From: Candidatus Poribacteria bacterium | GTDB lineage: Bacteria; Poribacteria; WGA-4E; WGA-3G | Direction: 5' to 3' | Length of the DNA stretch: 64,000 bases | Assembly (NCBI GenBank): GCA_028821605.1 | Contig: JAPPFM010000032.1 | Span: forward strand, 6,002 to 70,001 | Shown: in pieces, positions 1 through 8,230 of the stretch | Position numbering within the stretch: the first letter of the stretch is position 1 | Layout of the letters: the number at the start of each line of letters is the position of its first letter | Notes under the pieces: model-generated | What the model saw: only the letters and a program-made list of their open reading frames with translations | Told to the model about the DNA's origin: nothing | The model's database searches: none | Position numbers and translations under genes: made by a program

Positions 1-149
1 TCGGTCAGATTCATGTCTGTTCGCCTTTTTGCCTTTTCGATTCACGTAAAAACGCTCCCATGAGCTCCACACGAAGCCTCCGAAATGACCTCTTCGGTCA
101 GATTCATGTCTGTTCGCCTTTTTGCCTTTTCGATTCACGTAAAAACGCA
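1..149. repeat. 93-bp in-frame tandem duplication
   Basis: The 56 bases at 1-56 recur at 94-149, a period of 93 bp or 31 codons, with only the last bases differing. It lies inside the minus-strand membrane protein gene and keeps the frame, so the product has a duplicated basic C-terminal segment. The left copy may continue beyond the window. Confidence 0.9.
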
Positions 150-762
150 TCCATAAGCCCCACGCAAAGCCTGCTACCAACCAAATTGGTAAGCTTACGA
201 GCATCATTTTCAAATCCCATTCTTCTCCATTATACAAAACCAGCCCCACCTCGAAAAGCACCCACGTGGGTACACCCCAACCGAAAACGCCTATCAAAAG
301 CCAAAGCCAATTTATGGACTTTGCTTGAATCAAGGGACGTTCAAGGACCTTCGCTAATCTCTTTTTTTCTATCTCTATCCATCTATGGCGAAAAAACCGA
401 ACAGGAAAATACCACAGTGGGAAAGTAATCGCCAATATAGCGAGACTAAAAATATTCCATAGACACGGAATTATTTGATGGCAGCTTGGACAAACGAGGC
501 CAAACCAATGCCCAAAAGCGTTCCTTCTGCTCCACAAACGGCCGTCATTCAAGGTTTCACAATGTGGACAAGGAACGTAAGTACGTTCCATAAAAGGTTT
601 ATCGCTCTTTTCGTCAACCAACGAGACTTTGGGTTGTCGTTGTCCGAAAATCAGCTCGTTGACTATTAGTGCTGGGAACAATACCCAGAATAAGATAAGC
701 GGATGAGGTAGTGCCCATACTTTGAATCTGTTTTTGTCGTATTGCATCGGGTTCATCTCCAT
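1..762 (-). CDS. Zinc-ribbon membrane protein, partial (3' end beyond left edge)
   Basis: The minus strand reads open for 254 codons from an ATG at 762 (a second ATG is at 756) to the left edge with no stop. The protein starts with a hydrophobic stretch near residues 18-38, followed by a zinc-ribbon-like pair of motifs, CPHC and later CPSC, and then two or three more hydrophobic segments, so it is probably a multi-pass membrane protein with a cytoplasmic zinc knuckle. The last visible part is duplicated: a unit containing RFYVNRKGKKANRHES occurs twice, 31 residues apart. It lies 34 bp downstream of the CehA/McbA-like gene on the same strand and may share its transcript. I do not recognise the family; the function is unknown. 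The plus-strand ORF at 60-428 is its shadow. Confidence 0.7.
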   Translation of the reverse strand, partial: MEMNPMQYDKNRFKVWALPHPLILFWVLFPALIVNELIFGQRQPKVSLVDEKSDKPFMERTYVPCPHCETLNDGRLWSRRNAFGHWFGLVCPSCHQIIPCLWNIFSLAILAITFPLWYFPVRFFRHRWIEIEKKRLAKVLERPLIQAKSINWLWLLIGVFGWGVPTWVLFEVGLVLYNGEEWDLKMMLVSLPIWLVAGFAWGLWMRFYVNRKGKKANRHESDRRGHFGGFVWSSWERFYVNRKGKKANRHESDR

Positions 763-796
763 GTCAAAAGGTTGCTCTTCTCAAGAGACTTCAGTT

Positions 797-3133
797 TCAG
801 TCCACATCAGATTCTTCAAGAATCTTTTGGTATGTCCGCGATGCTACGTTGTATGCTTTGCGAGCGGCCTCGCGCTCCTCCTCTCGAATGCGATCAACCT
901 TTTGGTTCCAGCAAACCTCTACGGCATCTAAGCACCACTGTGCACTTCTGCGACTCGCCCGGATGGGTTTACCGTCTACAATGACGAAAACCGGATTCGT
1001 ATGGGACGATGGGAAGATACGCAAGGCAACCCAGCTCGATCTGTCGATAGATGTCTCAAATTGAACGGGTACGATTTCACCGTCAGCGACGATTTCTTGT
1101 GTCTCAACCGCCTGACCGTTGACGATGAGTTCAATAGGTACCTTTTGGCTCTCCGCGATGCGCGCACGCTCAATGTCCCAATACGGCTGCTGATCTAAAG
1201 AACGGTTCTTTATCTCAAGGTTCGGCGTTTCGTTAAGTCGTGCGGCGACGCGAGCGGTGATGGTTACTGTACTGGGTGCATCCAAATTCAACTGGCTAAT
1301 CTCTCCAGTTGCCGTCTCCTCCCCAACCGGCACGCCACCGACGGTGAAGTCTAACAGATGGCTTTTGCCATCCCCGACATAAGAGCGACCATCTTTCAAT
1401 CCTGCTGCCCATGCATCAAAGTTGAGAGGACCAGCAGGCATTTTCACATAGATACGACCTAACCCGACGCGCTCGCCGTAAATGCAAGGGAAATCCGTCT
1501 CGCCACTGATTCGCGTGCGGAACCCACAATTTAGGGTATGATACCAGATATTCAGTTCCCAAACAGCAGGCGTGTCTACGGTAGAGATGAAATCAACAGC
1601 GTCATGAACGACATCGACGATATACTCGTTCGCACCGATGCCATCGAAAGGGGGCATGTTGTAATTCGGGAGTTCATCCCCATCCACTTTCAACCCCCAA
1701 CCGCTGTGGCTGAAGCCTGTTACTGCGCCCTGTTCTTTCGCCCACTGAAGAACAGGTAGATCCCAACTGGGCCACTCCTCAATGCGTTCAGTCCCTCTGT
1801 AGTCATCTTCAGTGAGTGCCAGCAACGAGAGATGTCCAGCGTGTGAGGAGGGAAAACCTGAAACCTCCACATCGTATCGCATTACGTAATCATCGGTTGA
1901 GAGTTCGTGAACCTTGCCATCAAAAAACTGCTTCTGAAAATACCAGCAGGGTCCCCACGAGAGTACACACCCAACGTTGAGGTCTTCTCCGAGAATGTGC
2001 CGCATCATATCTTCAGGCGTAACCCCCTCGGTGGGACTTTCATAGTGTGAGCAACCCGCTGCGTGTACATGATGGTCGCCGGAACGCCAACCCTCCGCAG
2101 CGATATGGATCCATCTTTCGAGATGAAATGTCTCTTGATGCGTTTCGGCATTCGGAACAGTAATGGTTTGCGTCTTTATCTTATACTCTGGTCCGCGTGT
2201 GTATTCGACAGTATAGTCGCCCGGCGGTAAGAGGACGGATTCGCCACTGTGCCGATAGATTTGGTTATGGAAGAAGAAATCGGGTGCGAGTCGCCGTCCG
2301 CGCGATGGATATACCCGATTCAGTGTATCACGAATGATAAAAGCAGCGGTTGTCGGTTTTCCGTCAAAGTCCAATACCTCCAGTGTTACCTCCACCGCTG
2401 GCACACAGTTGAATAGGATCGGCACTTCGCTGCGGAATCCGATGTCTTGGGTCCCCTGACCGACGTTGAAACCGAACATCGCCTCTCGTTTGCCTGTATC
2501 GCGACTGTAGAGTTGAACAATACGATATTCCAGTTCCAATCCGGAAAGACTTGGTTTCAAGGGTGGGTTCGCATAGATATCAATATCAAGGAACCGATGC
2601 GGAATTTCGCTTTTCGGGACGGTCGTCTCTGGGTCAGGACTTCCGCTGGAACGCTTATACAGCGGCGCAGCATTCGCGCTCTCTGCTGCCAAAGGTGCCG
2701 TCACACCCGCCTCGTTGTGAACTTTTACTAAAAAAGTGCGCCACCCCTGTTGCATCAGTTCCTTATTGACCGGACCTTCCTTAACTTTCACACGGCTCTC
2801 AGGATTGATATTGACACCAGCCAAACAGTGCGGATCAAGAATTTTTTGAATGTCAGCAATGGCTTGTTGGTGGTCTTCGGAAATCAAGGCTTTTTTAATT
2901 GCTGAAAGGTCATCTTCAGACAGGGGCGAGCCGAGGTAATCCAACGCTTCAATGAGTCGTTGGGTTGCTGCTGCTAAAGGTTGAAATTCCACTTCAGTGA
3001 CGAGATTCAGTTCATCGGTGAAACCTGCGGAAATAAAAACTGAGAGCAGCATCCAACCGATAAGTAGGAAACGAAATTGGCTGTTAGCTCCTATTTGCAT
3101 GATAGTGTTATATCGATTTGTCGTCCGTTGCAT
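797..3133 (-). CDS. Secreted CehA/McbA-type (PHP-like) metallohydrolase family protein
   Basis: The product is 778 aa with an N-terminal signal segment (hydrophobic residues about 21-37; a second Met at residue 12 could also start it). The first 340 residues contain beta-rich regions, including a carboxypeptidase-regulatory-like stretch near 285-340. From about residue 345 it enters a PHP-like domain: the motif DHHVH at 353-357 is the metal-binding HxH of CehA/McbA and related PHP enzymes, and later GFSHSGWG and the GETDFP segment fit further strands carrying ligands. CehA is a carbaryl hydrolase, but most homologues in environmental genomes are uncharacterised, so the substrate cannot be named. 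The C-terminal 150 residues look like an added beta domain. It is periplasmic or secreted by prediction, and a small membrane protein gene follows 34 bp downstream. Confidence 0.75.
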   Translation of the reverse strand: MQRTTNRYNTIMQIGANSQFRFLLIGWMLLSVFISAGFTDELNLVTEVEFQPLAAATQRLIEALDYLGSPLSEDDLSAIKKALISEDHQQAIADIQKILDPHCLAGVNINPESRVKVKEGPVNKELMQQGWRTFLVKVHNEAGVTAPLAAESANAAPLYKRSSGSPDPETTVPKSEIPHRFLDIDIYANPPLKPSLSGLELEYRIVQLYSRDTGKREAMFGFNVGQGTQDIGFRSEVPILFNCVPAVEVTLEVLDFDGKPTTAAFIIRDTLNRVYPSRGRRLAPDFFFHNQIYRHSGESVLLPPGDYTVEYTRGPEYKIKTQTITVPNAETHQETFHLERWIHIAAEGWRSGDHHVHAAGCSHYESPTEGVTPEDMMRHILGEDLNVGCVLSWGPCWYFQKQFFDGKVHELSTDDYVMRYDVEVSGFPSSHAGHLSLLALTEDDYRGTERIEEWPSWDLPVLQWAKEQGAVTGFSHSGWGLKVDGDELPNYNMPPFDGIGANEYIVDVVHDAVDFISTVDTPAVWELNIWYHTLNCGFRTRISGETDFPCIYGERVGLGRIYVKMPAGPLNFDAWAAGLKDGRSYVGDGKSHLLDFTVGGVPVGEETATGEISQLNLDAPSTVTITARVAARLNETPNLEIKNRSLDQQPYWDIERARIAESQKVPIELIVNGQAVETQEIVADGEIVPVQFETSIDRSSWVALRIFPSSHTNPVFVIVDGKPIRASRRSAQWCLDAVEVCWNQKVDRIREEEREAARKAYNVASRTYQKILEESDVD

Positions 3134-3313
3134 GGGGCATTCCTCCTAACCGCTGGAGAGGTTGTTTTTGACGCAATTTTAAACTCACTAACACTATAAC
3201 CTATCATAATGTGGAGCGGATGTCAAGCGGTGTGTAAAACAATCCAATTTCCGGGAACCGAAAAGCCGAACAGTGATAGGCAATGTGATGTAAAGATGTC
3301 TCCTTAATACATA

Positions 3314-4054
3314 TCAGGTTACATGATAGTCTACACCGTACTGCACCAAGCCCAATCGTTGTGCCACACGTTGCGAAGCCACGTTGTCCCACGATGTGCT
3401 GTAGAGAGGAATGCGGTTCAAGGCACGGACAGCAATTGCCCAAGCAGCAACAACCGAGGTTGCATACCCACGCCGACGATAACCAATCAATGTATCAACT
3501 CCCGCTTCATGGGCACGTGATGATGAGCGGACACTTCGGCAAACTGACACCGCCTGTGAATCCTCTATGACTGCTAAATAGGGTTGCGAACTGTTTAGTT
3601 CCGATACCATTTCGGTAAAGTCTCCCTTCAAAAGCCCCGCACCTGCGCGTGATAGTCGAACAACATTTGTCGGTGGCACTATCTGTTCGGGAAAGCGATA
3701 AGCGGGACCAACCCATGTCGGTGGCACTATCTGTTCGGGAAAGCGATAAGCGGGACCAACCCAGACTCGTTCAATGGGTGCATGATTTTGAAGAATATTC
3801 TTGAATTGCCTATGGTTCCGTGGAATCTTCCGGGAATTCATAAGCATCGATTCGGTGGCAGCGACCTCTTTCAGCTGCGTAACGATATTGTCGGGAAGAT
3901 CCTGCCGGAACCTACATATTGAACCCTCGCTGGTGTATCCCAAGAAAAAACGAGGTGCTGGTGTTGCATCACCGGCAGGTTCGTTGATACGTTGAAGGCA
4001 TCCATTCTTATCCTGTGTGAATAGTACCTCAACCTGTATTTTCATCAGTTCCAT
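3314..4054 (-). CDS. GNAT-family N-acetyltransferase-like protein
   Basis: The C-terminal third carries the acetyl-CoA binding pattern of GNAT enzymes: a core strand followed by TLIGYRRRGYATSVVAAW, with the R-x-x-G-x-A loop, then a helix and the S-x-x-N-x-x-S-x-x-V-A-x-x-x-G segment that usually closes the fold. I place the start at the ATG at 4054 (or 4045), 1 nt after the stop of the nucleosidase-like gene, because the longer frame from 4108 would overlap that gene by 53 bp. The middle contains a 16-residue tandem duplication beginning WVGPAYRFPEQ, whose two copies are identical. The substrate is unknown. Tight spacing implies co-transcription with the upstream gene. Confidence 0.75.
   Translation of the reverse strand: MELMKIQVEVLFTQDKNGCLQRINEPAGDATPAPRFFLGYTSEGSICRFRQDLPDNIVTQLKEVAATESMLMNSRKIPRNHRQFKNILQNHAPIERVWVGPAYRFPEQIVPPTWVGPAYRFPEQIVPPTNVVRLSRAGAGLLKGDFTEMVSELNSSQPYLAVIEDSQAVSVCRSVRSSSRAHEAGVDTLIGYRRRGYATSVVAAWAIAVRALNRIPLYSTSWDNVASQRVAQRLGLVQYGVDYHVT
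3668..3763. repeat. 48-bp perfect in-frame tandem duplication
   Basis: Bases 3668-3715 are repeated exactly at 3716-3763. The unit is 16 codons long and duplicates WVGPAYRFPEQIVPPT in the GNAT-like protein. Perfect identity at the DNA level points to a very recent event, or to an assembly artefact. Confidence 0.95.
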
Positions 4055-4055
4055 A

Positions 4056-4796
4056 TTAGAACGCATCCAACAGAATCTCCCTGTCCTTATTGAAGTCCGC
4101 CAGAGCATTTACGTAAGCTTTAGTCGATTTGTGCAAGCGTTCAACCCTCTCTTCGGGAATCGGTCCGCTATCCTCTTCAATACACAGGTCAGATATGATA
4201 CGGATGCCGACATATTTGACGTTATTAATCGCACAGACATCCACAATCGCTGACGACTCCCAATTGACTGCGACGGCTCCACTCTCTTTGGCAATCTTGT
4301 CCCTCACTTCACGATTATAGATGTCCATATCGCCGCAAATCACAGAGGATTTTGTAATCGTAACATTGGGATTGGTTAATAGCGTCGTTGCAAATTTGCT
4401 TATTGACGATGCAGAAGCCTGAAACAACCGTTCCCGCCATGCCTCTTGTTCACGTCGAATTTCGGTTCTATTTGGTACGTCATGTTCAGAGACACCGGTA
4501 ATCACTACAATGTCTCCAATATTCAAGGTATCGACTAAACCACCAGCAAATCCGAACTCAAAGAAGGTATCCACCTGATATGTGTCTATTATCATCTGGC
4601 ACATTGACGCTGCACGTACTTTGCCCATGCCAGACTGCATGACAACCCATTGCTTGTTTCCATCAACGCCTTCAAACTGCAGCCTGCTGTTCCAATTAAC
4701 TGAACCATCGACATCCTGCCCCAAGACGTTGAGAAGTGCTAAGGTTTCATCGGCGTAAGCCGTCATAATGCAGAGTTTTGTATTCACAAACTTCAC
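4056..4796 (-). CDS. MTA/SAH nucleosidase-like (PNP/UDP phosphorylase superfamily) protein
   Basis: The 246-aa product has the layout of the nucleoside phosphorylase/5'-methylthioadenosine nucleosidase superfamily: an N-terminal strand and ADET segment near residue 15, the glycine-rich FFEFGFAGGL near 78-87, GDIVVITGVSEHDV near 94-107, and the purine/ribose-binding VNWESSAIVDVCAINNVKY segment followed by IRIISD near 205. In the true nucleosidases the corresponding segment is usually MEGAA and the final Asp protonates the base; here the Glu and the SD are kept but the flanking residues differ, so the exact substrate is uncertain. The start appears to be GTG at 4796. It sits between RsgA (24 bp) and the GNAT-like gene (about 1 nt), all on the minus strand. 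Confidence 0.7.
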   Translation of the reverse strand: MKFVNTKLCIMTAYADETLALLNVLGQDVDGSVNWNSRLQFEGVDGNKQWVVMQSGMGKVRAASMCQMIIDTYQVDTFFEFGFAGGLVDTLNIGDIVVITGVSEHDVPNRTEIRREQEAWRERLFQASASSISKFATTLLTNPNVTITKSSVICGDMDIYNREVRDKIAKESGAVAVNWESSAIVDVCAINNVKYVGIRIISDLCIEEDSGPIPEERVERLHKSTKAYVNALADFNKDREILLDAF

Positions 4797-4820
4797 CCCA
4801 CAATGAAATAGTTTATCTAA

Positions 4821-6032
4821 CTAATCGCTCGATTTTTGAAATTCACAGTAACTCTGATACCGAAACTCCGAGATGTCGCCTTTTCTCAACGCCATCTCCA
4901 CCGCACAACCTTCCTCATAAGTATGCGTGCAGGAACCTTTTGTACAATGCTCTCGGAGCGAATTCATCTCTGGAAAATAGCGGTCCATTAAGCGAGGCTC
5001 AATGTCGTAAAAGTGCAACTCGCGAAGTCCGGGCGTATCGGCGATAAAACCACCGAAATCCAATTTGTAAAGTTGGGTTGCAGCAGTCGTGTGCCTTCCG
5101 CCTCGCTTGGGATTTACTGTGTTCGTCTTCAATTTCAAACCGGGCTGGATAGCATTCAGGAGCGAGGATTTTCCAACGCCTGACAATCCAGAGAGTGCAG
5201 AAGTCCTCCCTTTCATCCACGCTTTCAAATCCTCGATTCCTTCACCGGTTGTTGCACTCGTGACGATTGCCGGATAACCGATTTTCTCGTAAAGTGTGAC
5301 CATCGCGTCTACTTCTGAACGGTTTTCAAGCATATCAATTTTATTAAAACAGACAAGTGGCTCAATCCTTGATGCTTCGGCGATAACAAGGAATTTGTCC
5401 AGCATTCGCTGCCAGATCGGTGGCTCTTTTACGGAAGAAACAATGACAAGTCCATCAAGATTCGGAATGAGAATAACCCCTTTAGATTGTGTTCCCTTGC
5501 GTTTGTATTGACCCTTGCGACGCATAACGGCTGCAATGACACCATGCCTTTCATCAACCACTTGAATTTTGACGCGATCCCCGACATAGACTTGCTGATT
5601 TCTGCTAAACGCATCTCGTTTTCCGCGTAGCGAACATTGATATTGATTCACATCACACTGCACAAGGTAAACACCATTGCTCGCACGCATCACGACACCT
5701 TCGGGAAGCCCAACCAATTTTTCGTTATCAAAGAGATAGCCTGTCCGTTTGAGAAGTTCCTCGTCCGGTATAATTCGTGCGGTTTTGATGGCACTGAGAT
5801 GCTTGACCCTATTTTTGACAAGCATCTTCTCCGATTTGAGTAGCAGTGCGACAACGACAGGTTTGTCCGTGTCGTTGTCAAGCGCATTCTCCGCGTCCCG
5901 AATCGCTGGGTTCATGCCAAGATACACCTTGCGATAGGCGACACGCTCCCGCCAATCAAAAGCTGAGTAATCACCTTCAACAATTTTTTGTGCTTCTATT
6001 AAAGTTGTGCCTGCGTAAACAGACATTGCCAT
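4821..6032 (-). CDS. rsgA: Ribosome small-subunit-dependent GTPase A (RsgA/YjeQ)
   Basis: This is a circularly permuted GTPase that helps the last steps of 30S ribosomal subunit maturation. After an OB-fold region (about residues 115-175) come G4 CFNKID, the G5-like VTSATTGEG, then G1 GLSGVGKSS, the switch with GGRHTT, and G3 DTPGL, in the permuted order diagnostic of the family. The C terminus has the zinc-binding cluster HCTKGSCTH followed by EEGC, and the RYQSYCEF segment typical of RsgA. At 403 aa it is longer than most homologues because of an unrelated-looking extension of roughly 100 residues at the N terminus containing a Lys-rich stretch. It probably heads the minus-strand group that continues into the nucleosidase-like and GNAT-like genes. 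Confidence 0.95.
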   Translation of the reverse strand: MAMSVYAGTTLIEAQKIVEGDYSAFDWRERVAYRKVYLGMNPAIRDAENALDNDTDKPVVVALLLKSEKMLVKNRVKHLSAIKTARIIPDEELLKRTGYLFDNEKLVGLPEGVVMRASNGVYLVQCDVNQYQCSLRGKRDAFSRNQQVYVGDRVKIQVVDERHGVIAAVMRRKGQYKRKGTQSKGVILIPNLDGLVIVSSVKEPPIWQRMLDKFLVIAEASRIEPLVCFNKIDMLENRSEVDAMVTLYEKIGYPAIVTSATTGEGIEDLKAWMKGRTSALSGLSGVGKSSLLNAIQPGLKLKTNTVNPKRGGRHTTAATQLYKLDFGGFIADTPGLRELHFYDIEPRLMDRYFPEMNSLREHCTKGSCTHTYEEGCAVEMALRKGDISEFRYQSYCEFQKSSD

Positions 6033-6240
6033 AGGTTCTAATTACCTTTGTTTTGCCTACCCCAAATCACCGCGAATTTCCGCGAAGGGTTCAAAGAGAC
6101 GTTCGTTAAAACATAATCTTTCACCTACATGCAATTTTGGATGCACTTTAGGCGGCATCACGTAAACGATTCAAGGTTCTTTCGCTGCAACCAACCTGAC
6201 ATTTGTAAAAAGTCAAAGGATACACGATTCGTCTCTGTGT
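6033..6240. other. Intergenic region between divergent rsgA and Gfo/Idh genes
   Basis: With the promoter region after it, this forms a gap of about 340 bp between two divergent genes. I see no ORF with a ribosome-binding site and no clear RNA structure in this part. It should contain the rsgA promoter on the minus strand, which I cannot place with confidence. Confidence 0.5.
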
Positions 6241-6296
6241 GTCAAGAAAAAATTAGACTGATTTTTCTTGACGTGTTTTAGGAAATTGGTTATTCT
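6241..6296 (+). promoter_or_regulatory. Promoter with an inverted repeat over the -35 box
   Basis: TTGACG at 6268-6273 and TATTCT at 6291-6296 are 17 bp apart and point at the dehydrogenase gene starting at 6373. An 11-bp inverted repeat, GTCAAGAAAAA with TTTTTCTTGAC (6241-6272), ends inside the -35 box and would suit an operator for a repressor. This is read from the sequence alone; no regulator is encoded next to it. Confidence 0.55.
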
Positions 6297-6372
6297 TTTA
6301 CCGAGTGAACAATTGATCGAGTGCGGTAGAAGGATCCATCGAATCATTATATTGAGGACAAGGAGAATACAG

Positions 6373-7452
6373 ATGAAAACGTATCGTGCTGCTGTTATTG
6401 GTTGTAGCCGGATGGGTGCATTTATTGATAACGAAGTCCCCGACTATGAAGCGATTAAGTTACCTTATTCCCATGCTGCCGGCTTTTTTGCTGAAGAACG
6501 AACTGACCTTGTTGCGTGTGCTGATCTTCGTCCAGAAGTCATGGAACATTTTGGCAACCGATACAATGTCCCAAAAGCGAATCAATACACCGATTATCGT
6601 GAAATGCTTGAAAAAGAACAGCCTGATATCGTCAGTGTTGCCACACAACCAGAGCATCGCGCAGAAATTGTTGTTTACGCAGCAGAGCACGGTGTGAAAG
6701 CCATCTATGCAGAAAAGGCGATGGCGGCTTCTATGGACGAAGCGGCAGCAATGGTATCTGCGGTAGAAGAAAACAACGTTGCCTTTAACCTTGGCACAAA
6801 CCGTCGGTGGCATACAGGTTTTGACAAGATGAAGGAGATTATCGACAGTGGTGAAATCGGTAAACTCCGAACCTTGATTATCTATTCAAACGCTACACTT
6901 TTCAACTCAGCCAGCCATCATTTCGACTTAATTTTACGTTTGAATAGCGATGTGCCTGCGAGTTGGATCACAGGGTATCTTCCACAAGGCAATTCCATTT
7001 TTGATGGAGATGTGCTGCAAGTGGATCCGACGGGTGGCGGAACAATCCAGTTTGAAAATGGTGTGACGGCACATGCATTGTTAACACCACGGGGTAGTGA
7101 ATGGGAAGCAATTTGTGATGGCGGAACCGTTACGTGCTGGAACAACGGTTGGCAGTGGCATCTCCGTAAACGGCAAGATGTCCCCGGGTGGCGGACGTGT
7201 CAGGTCCCTGAAACCTTTCCTGAATTTGAACATACCAGTAGCACAGCAAACTTGGTTAAAGACCTTGTTCACTCGTTAGATACAGGGGAACCGACCCGCG
7301 GGGGTGTCCGGTGCGCGTATGCCAGCACTGAACTGATTTTTGGTATCATTGAATCGCACCTACACAACGGCGCACGTATTGAACTGCCGTTGAAAGACTC
7401 AAAAGTCCGGTTACAAAGAAATCCATCTGCAAGACAACCACGGATAGAGTAA
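6373..7452 (+). CDS. Gfo/Idh/MocA family oxidoreductase
   Basis: A NAD(P)-dependent dehydrogenase of the glucose-fructose oxidoreductase/inositol dehydrogenase family, predicted to oxidise or reduce a sugar or sugar derivative in the cytoplasm. The N terminus MKTYRAAVIGCSRMG is the Rossmann dinucleotide-binding loop, and the motif AEKAMA near residue 115 takes the place of the family's E-K-P loop, with an Ala where the Pro normally stands. The start at 6373 is chosen because AAGGAGAAT lies just upstream and because the Rossmann strand begins there; the longer frame from 6268 would start inside the promoter. About 359 aa, normal for the family. It is not closely similar to the four-gene array at 51834-56528. 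Confidence 0.85.
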   Translation: MKTYRAAVIGCSRMGAFIDNEVPDYEAIKLPYSHAAGFFAEERTDLVACADLRPEVMEHFGNRYNVPKANQYTDYREMLEKEQPDIVSVATQPEHRAEIVVYAAEHGVKAIYAEKAMAASMDEAAAMVSAVEENNVAFNLGTNRRWHTGFDKMKEIIDSGEIGKLRTLIIYSNATLFNSASHHFDLILRLNSDVPASWITGYLPQGNSIFDGDVLQVDPTGGGTIQFENGVTAHALLTPRGSEWEAICDGGTVTCWNNGWQWHLRKRQDVPGWRTCQVPETFPEFEHTSSTANLVKDLVHSLDTGEPTRGGVRCAYASTELIFGIIESHLHNGARIELPLKDSKVRLQRNPSARQPRIE

Positions 7453-7466
7453 CCATTTCAATATAC

Positions 7467-7964
7467 TTATCCAAGGGGATTTTCGTCTGATTCTCTCAGA
7501 TTGATACAGAATATAGGAAGTTCACGGTTGGGAATACTTGCCGACTTCCTTGTGCTGATCAGCAAGCCGCCCGCTGAGCGATAGAACCGTTCAGCGTTTG
7601 GATCCCCTTGAATAATCATTTTACTATATCCGAGGTGCCGTGCTTCTTCTTGTGCGTGCATCATTAACTTTCGACCGTAGCCTTTTCCAATAAAGGCGGG
7701 GTCAACAAATAGAAAACTCAACTCTACTTCGGCAGCAGAGATGCGTTCTAAGGAATAGAACCCTACTGCGTTTCCTACAGCTTCAATCACAAAAGTAGGG
7801 TTGTTCTCAATATAACACTCGTCAACCGTAAGTTCTTCGAGGCATGCTTTCATAAATTGATCGGAATAGCCCCAATATGACTTAGAGCGGAATGCAAGTC
7901 CGCTCAAGTGCTCAACTTCATTTGATAAAGCTTGTCGAATTTGCCATTTCTGTGTGTTAGACAC
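7467..7964 (-). CDS. GNAT-family N-acetyltransferase
   Basis: A 165-aa protein with the full GNAT pattern: the core strand AEVELSFLFVDPAFIGKGYGRKL contains the acetyl-CoA pyrophosphate-binding loop (G-K-G-Y-G), followed by the helix with MMHAQEEAR and a last segment with FYRSAGG. The acceptor substrate cannot be predicted. The start codon is GTG at 7964, with AAGGAGA at about 7974-7980 on the coding strand. It converges with the Gfo/Idh gene, the two stops being 14 bp apart, and transcription would come from the gap at 7965-8230. Confidence 0.85.
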   Translation of the reverse strand: MSNTQKWQIRQALSNEVEHLSGLAFRSKSYWGYSDQFMKACLEELTVDECYIENNPTFVIEAVGNAVGFYSLERISAAEVELSFLFVDPAFIGKGYGRKLMMHAQEEARHLGYSKMIIQGDPNAERFYRSAGGLLISTRKSASIPNRELPIFCINLRESDENPLG

Positions 7965-7983
7965 AAGTTCATTTCTCCTTTAT

Positions 7984-8010
7984 GTAGAGACGAGGTACCC
8001 TCGCCTCTAC
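7984..8010. repeat. Palindromic GTAGAG...CTCTAC hairpin
   Basis: The 27 bases form an almost perfect hairpin: GTAGAG, a mismatch, CGAGG, a short loop, then the complementary arm. It sits between the GNAT start and the deaminase gene fragment. It resembles the CGAGG-type inverted repeats seen elsewhere in the window. Confidence 0.6.
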
Positions 8011-8068
8011 AGTCGCGAGAGATGCGCTCCGAATACGCTCTAGCTCTTCAGCACTGAAAACACCCACC
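8011..8068 (-). pseudogene. Fragment of an adenosine deaminase-like gene (C-terminal end)
   Basis: On the minus strand this stretch translates as GVFSAEELERIRSAS, matching the C-terminal end of the two complete paralogues in this window (VFSAEELNDIRRAS in both). The DNA match includes a run around GCTCTTCAGCACTGAAAAC. Nothing else of the gene is present, so this is a remnant of a third copy or a piece carried along with a duplication. Confidence 0.7.
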
Positions 8069-8230
8069 ATGACACCTTGTTAACATCTATATGTGAGAGT
8101 TTACCAAAGAGGCTATTTTTACGCAGACTTTTGCCAACCGAATAGATCGGTTCTAACCCCACCTACAAGGAGAACAGGAGATTAGAAAACTTCCAGGATA
8201 CTGAACGGTACTGAAAATTGAAGGTGCCTG

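Noticed and set aside
60-428. 122-codon plus-strand frame at the left edge
   Set aside because: The minus strand encodes a continuous zinc-ribbon membrane protein across this region, and the plus frame gives low-complexity residues.
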